Shown here piece by piece: positions 32,262 to 34,196 of a stretch of DNA of 34,196 bases. Position numbers and translations under genes: made by a program. The stretch is taken from the NCBI RefSeq assembly GCF_014897705.1, contig NZ_JABUXV010000030.1:1-34196 (forward strand), given 5' to 3'. The stretch comes from Brachybacterium sp. FME24 (GTDB lineage Bacteria > Actinomycetota > Actinomycetes > Actinomycetales > Dermabacteraceae). The first letter of the stretch is position 1; the number at the start of each line of letters is the position of its first letter. The notes under the pieces were generated by a model. It made no database searches. It was not told the DNA's origin and worked only from the letters and a program-made list of their open reading frames with translations.

Positions 32262-33251
32262 ATGCCACGCCCGACGGCTACCGCGTTCGAGGCCGAGGTC
32301 ACCGCGATCGAGGACCTCAGTCACTCCTTCCGCCGAGTCACGCTCAGTGGCGCCGGGATGGAGGGCTTTGGCATCGAACATCACCCCCAAGACCTCCGCT
32401 TCAAATTGATCATCCCGCCCGGCGACGGCGCCCCAACGTTCGATCTCCCCTCGTTCCTCGCCAACCACGAGGATCCTTCGCTGTCCTGGTACCAGGCGTG
32501 GCTACAGCTCGACGAGGACGTGCGTGGATCCATGCGCACCTACACCGTGCGGGAGTGGCGCGACGCCGAGCGTGAACTGATCGTCGACATGGTCCTGCAC
32601 ACCAGCGAAGCCAGCGATGGGGGTCCTGCGAGCAACTGGGCCACCGCAGCGGAGATCGGTAGCCGCCTGCACGTGATCGGACCCGCTCGAGATGTGCCCC
32701 GAGGTCGAGGTGGCATCGAGTTCGATCCCGGCACGGCCCGTCACCTCCTGCTCGCCGGTGACGAGACCGCCGTCCCGGCCATCGCCTCGATCCTCGAGTC
32801 CCTCACCCAGCCCCCATTCGCCGCAGAAACCCTCACCGGACACGTGATCCTCGAAGTCCCGCACGCCGGAGACATCCTCACGCTCGACGTCCCCGCCGGC
32901 ATGGAGGTGACCTGGCTCGTTCGAGGTGAACGCGACCACGGTGACCTCATGCGCGCAGCCGTCCGCGAGACCGTCCAGCCCGCTCCCGATAGCGACGCCC
33001 AGGCAGTTGACCTCGACGACATCGATATCGACGCGACCATCCTGTGGGACGTCCCTCGGGCCCTGAGCGGCGCAGCCCGCAACAGCGGGACCGACACTCC
33101 CCAGGGTGAGCGCCCGTTCTACGCCTGGATCGCTGGTGAAGCCGCCGCCGTCAAAGATATCCGGCGCTACCTTGTCCAGGACATCGGGATTGACCGCCGC
33201 CAGGTCGCATTCATGGGCTACTGGCGAAAAGGCCGCGCCGAGGGTTCCTAA
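32262..33251 (+). CDS. Siderophore-interacting protein (FAD-linked ferric-siderophore reductase)
   Basis: This 329-aa cytoplasmic flavoprotein of the SIP family reduces ferric siderophores so that iron is released. An FAD-binding barrel covers about 8-130 with the flavin motif RTYTVR at 92-97 and a phosphate-binding GPASNWA at 121-127. The NAD(P)H-binding domain has LLLAGDETAVPAIASIL at 162-178 and the C-terminal block YAWIAGEAAAVKDIRRYL, then FMGYWRKGRAE. ATG 32262 is chosen for its AGGAG (32251-32255). It is divergent from the siderophore importer and shares its iron box. Confidence 0.93.
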   Translation: MPRPTATAFEAEVTAIEDLSHSFRRVTLSGAGMEGFGIEHHPQDLRFKLIIPPGDGAPTFDLPSFLANHEDPSLSWYQAWLQLDEDVRGSMRTYTVREWRDAERELIVDMVLHTSEASDGGPASNWATAAEIGSRLHVIGPARDVPRGRGGIEFDPGTARHLLLAGDETAVPAIASILESLTQPPFAAETLTGHVILEVPHAGDILTLDVPAGMEVTWLVRGERDHGDLMRAAVRETVQPAPDSDAQAVDLDDIDIDATILWDVPRALSGAARNSGTDTPQGERPFYAWIAGEAAAVKDIRRYLVQDIGIDRRQVAFMGYWRKGRAEGS

Positions 33252-33274
33252 CCCACCCCAGGAGGAATAAGCGC

Positions 33275-33385
33275 ATGGGGAGGCGCCGTGGGTGCAGCAA
33301 CAGGGGCGCCTACCGCTGTTTCGCAGTTCTCGGAGCGATGGGGGGGGGTGACTCGGGGTCCGGCTCTCCTGATCGCCGCGCGTAG
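33275..33385 (+). CDS. Possible 36-aa ORF after the SIP gene
   Basis: ATG 33275 is preceded by a strong AGGAGG at 33260-33265, 9 bases away. The frame is short, Arg- and Gly-rich, with no recognisable motif, and crosses a run of nine G (33340-33348). It may be a remnant of a longer gene, an unstable reading frame or chance. Confidence 0.2.
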   Translation: MGRRRGCSNRGAYRCFAVLGAMGGGDSGSGSPDRRA

Positions 33386-33499
33386 TGCTCGGCCCGTCGG
33401 ACGCGGAGCCAACCGCAACGCCTCTCATACACTCAATGACGTCCCATCTGGCCAAATAGGGGTACGCAGGATAGGCCGACCACAGCGAGAGGACACCTA

Positions 33500-33793
33500 G
33501 TGAGCACGCCGAGTGAGCGCCTCGAGGCAGAAATCTGGCTCGAGGCAAACTCCCCCGAGGTGGCGCCGGAGGCGAAAGACAGGTTCTTCGCCGCAGTGCA
33601 TGAGTACTACACCCAGTACCCCACCGCCGACCGCAGGCCCGACATAGCCGCGATCCTCCGCGAGGATGACGAGGCGTTCACACTGATCCTCCGCGCCGTC
33701 CTATCCGAGGACGCATCTCGGGCACCTGCTGCCGAGGACGTCCCCGCGGTCCCCAGCGCGAGCTATTCACACATCGGTGCTGAATCGCCCTAA
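33500..33793 (+). CDS. Hypothetical acidic protein, 97 aa
   Basis: I do not recognise this protein. It starts with GTG 33500, with AGAGGA at 33487-33492. The first two thirds look helical and acidic (ERLEAEIWLEANSPEVAPEAKDR, cut here at 20: key residues W13 and the AVHEYYTQYP segment near 33), with DIAAILREDDEAFTLILRA forming another helix; the last third is Ala/Pro-rich. It has no Cys, signal peptide or membrane segment. It follows the SIP gene by 248 bases on the same strand. Confidence 0.55.
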   Translation: MSTPSERLEAEIWLEANSPEVAPEAKDRFFAAVHEYYTQYPTADRRPDIAAILREDDEAFTLILRAVLSEDASRAPAAEDVPAVPSASYSHIGAESP

Positions 33794-34196
33794 CGACCGT
33801 TGCCGTTGGCGACCCTCCGTAGTCGTTCGGCGTCTCAACCTGCCAGAGGTACCCCTGCAGAGAAAGGTAACGGTGGATGATCACGGACGATCACTAACCA
33901 GCGCCACTCGAGCGACCCGTCCTCCCACCGTGCCGACCCCACCACTCGGAGTATGCGCAGCATGGCGGGTGGAGGTGAGCCGCAGGGTCAGGTTCCCCTT
34001 CATGGGGTGCACGGATCGCGCCCCCGCACTCCCCCGACAACGTCTACGGGTGTCGCCGCCATTACGGCCCCACAGGCGTGGGTGCGTGCAACTCGGTGCT
34101 TGTGAGGCCAACCTCGGCGAGGGCCGCCCCCAGGGTTATGAGGCTCTTCGCAGATGAGGGTGTAGCAGCGGGGTGTGGGGTAGGCGCGTTGGTGCC
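33794..34196. other. Tail of the window without a clear gene
   Basis: No supportable gene is seen. A plus-strand frame at 33777-34157 is Arg/Pro-rich and has no ribosome binding site. A half-site resembling the dif-like right arm (TATGCGC at about 33952) occurs, but no left arm accompanies it. Confidence 0.4.

Noticed and set aside
33468..33486. Second DtxR-type box (GGATAGGC core) before the hypothetical gene at 33500
   Set aside because: About 12 of 19 positions match, the right half is poor, and nothing about the gene suggests iron control.
33945..33965. Possible fourth dif-like site (TATGCGC at about 33952)
   Set aside because: Only one arm is present; no GCATA arm lies at the right distance and TCCCC does not follow.
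1..34196. CRISPR arrays, tRNA and rRNA genes
   Set aside because: I saw no regularly spaced repeats with spacers, and no cloverleaf or rRNA-like sequence; the 54-bp repeat is tandem without unique spacers.

Overview
This is a 34 kb, GC-rich stretch of an actinobacterial genome. Lsr2, a CIRCE plus HAIR heat-shock promoter, a DtxR-type iron box, MntR, a BlaI/M56 pair and many leaderless promoters (a -10 hexamer 6-8 nt before the start codon) all point to Actinobacteria. The gene set (Mn transporter, class Ib-like NrdF, siderophore islands) fits Micrococcales such as Brachybacterium or Brevibacterium, but the genus is a guess. Most of the window reads as accessory DNA: three recombinase loci, one insertion sequence and stacked metal-handling modules.

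Layout. Bases 1-1060 hold no convincing gene and contain a 54-bp tandem repeat. Then come a Phd/YefM antitoxin with an unusually long ParE-like toxin (1102-2092), and a minus-strand pair of an unknown protein and an SRAP (YedK/HMCES-type) protein that lacks its catalytic cysteine (2597-3776). Next is a manganese block: an MntR-like regulator (3921-4601) and an ABC Mn importer (4577-7148, minus). Divergent from the importer lies nrdI-nrdF (7361-8877). This NrdF has Gln, Ser and Lys in place of three of the four carboxylates that differ in metal-free reductases, the signature of the QSK subgroup of class Ie. There is no nrdE in the window. I infer a manganese-starvation module that scavenges Mn and also supplies a radical subunit needing no metal.

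Bases 9062-11968 hold a three-gene recombinase module (tyrosine recombinase, XRE regulator, zinc-ribbon recombinase-like protein) abutting the copper block: copA, a CopD-CtaG fusion, an M56 peptidase and a BlaI-type repressor (minus strand, 11999-17570), then a His/Met-rich membrane protein and a PepSY protein (plus strand, 17679-19721). The same 13-bp dyad overlaps the -10 element of the CtaG-copA operon and of the His/Met-rich gene, so the BlaI/M56 pair probably controls the block.

From 20076 onward: lsr2, then a Xer-like tyrosine recombinase (20437-21384, minus). Immediately upstream of it is the first of three dif-like 11-6-11 sites (21436, 22875, 28050), all in the same orientation and all followed 12-13 bases later by TCCCC. 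They cut the region into modules: (i) a toxin-antitoxin pair plus hsp20; (ii) a metallophore or cofactor ABC importer with a methyltransferase, whose permease gene is split by an IS5-family element; (iii) a second, iron-regulated siderophore importer with a siderophore-interacting reductase. A recombinase gene facing away from a site that begins a row of cassettes resembles an integron, but with a Xer-type enzyme and dif-like sites. This and the metal-free reductase are the two most interesting observations.
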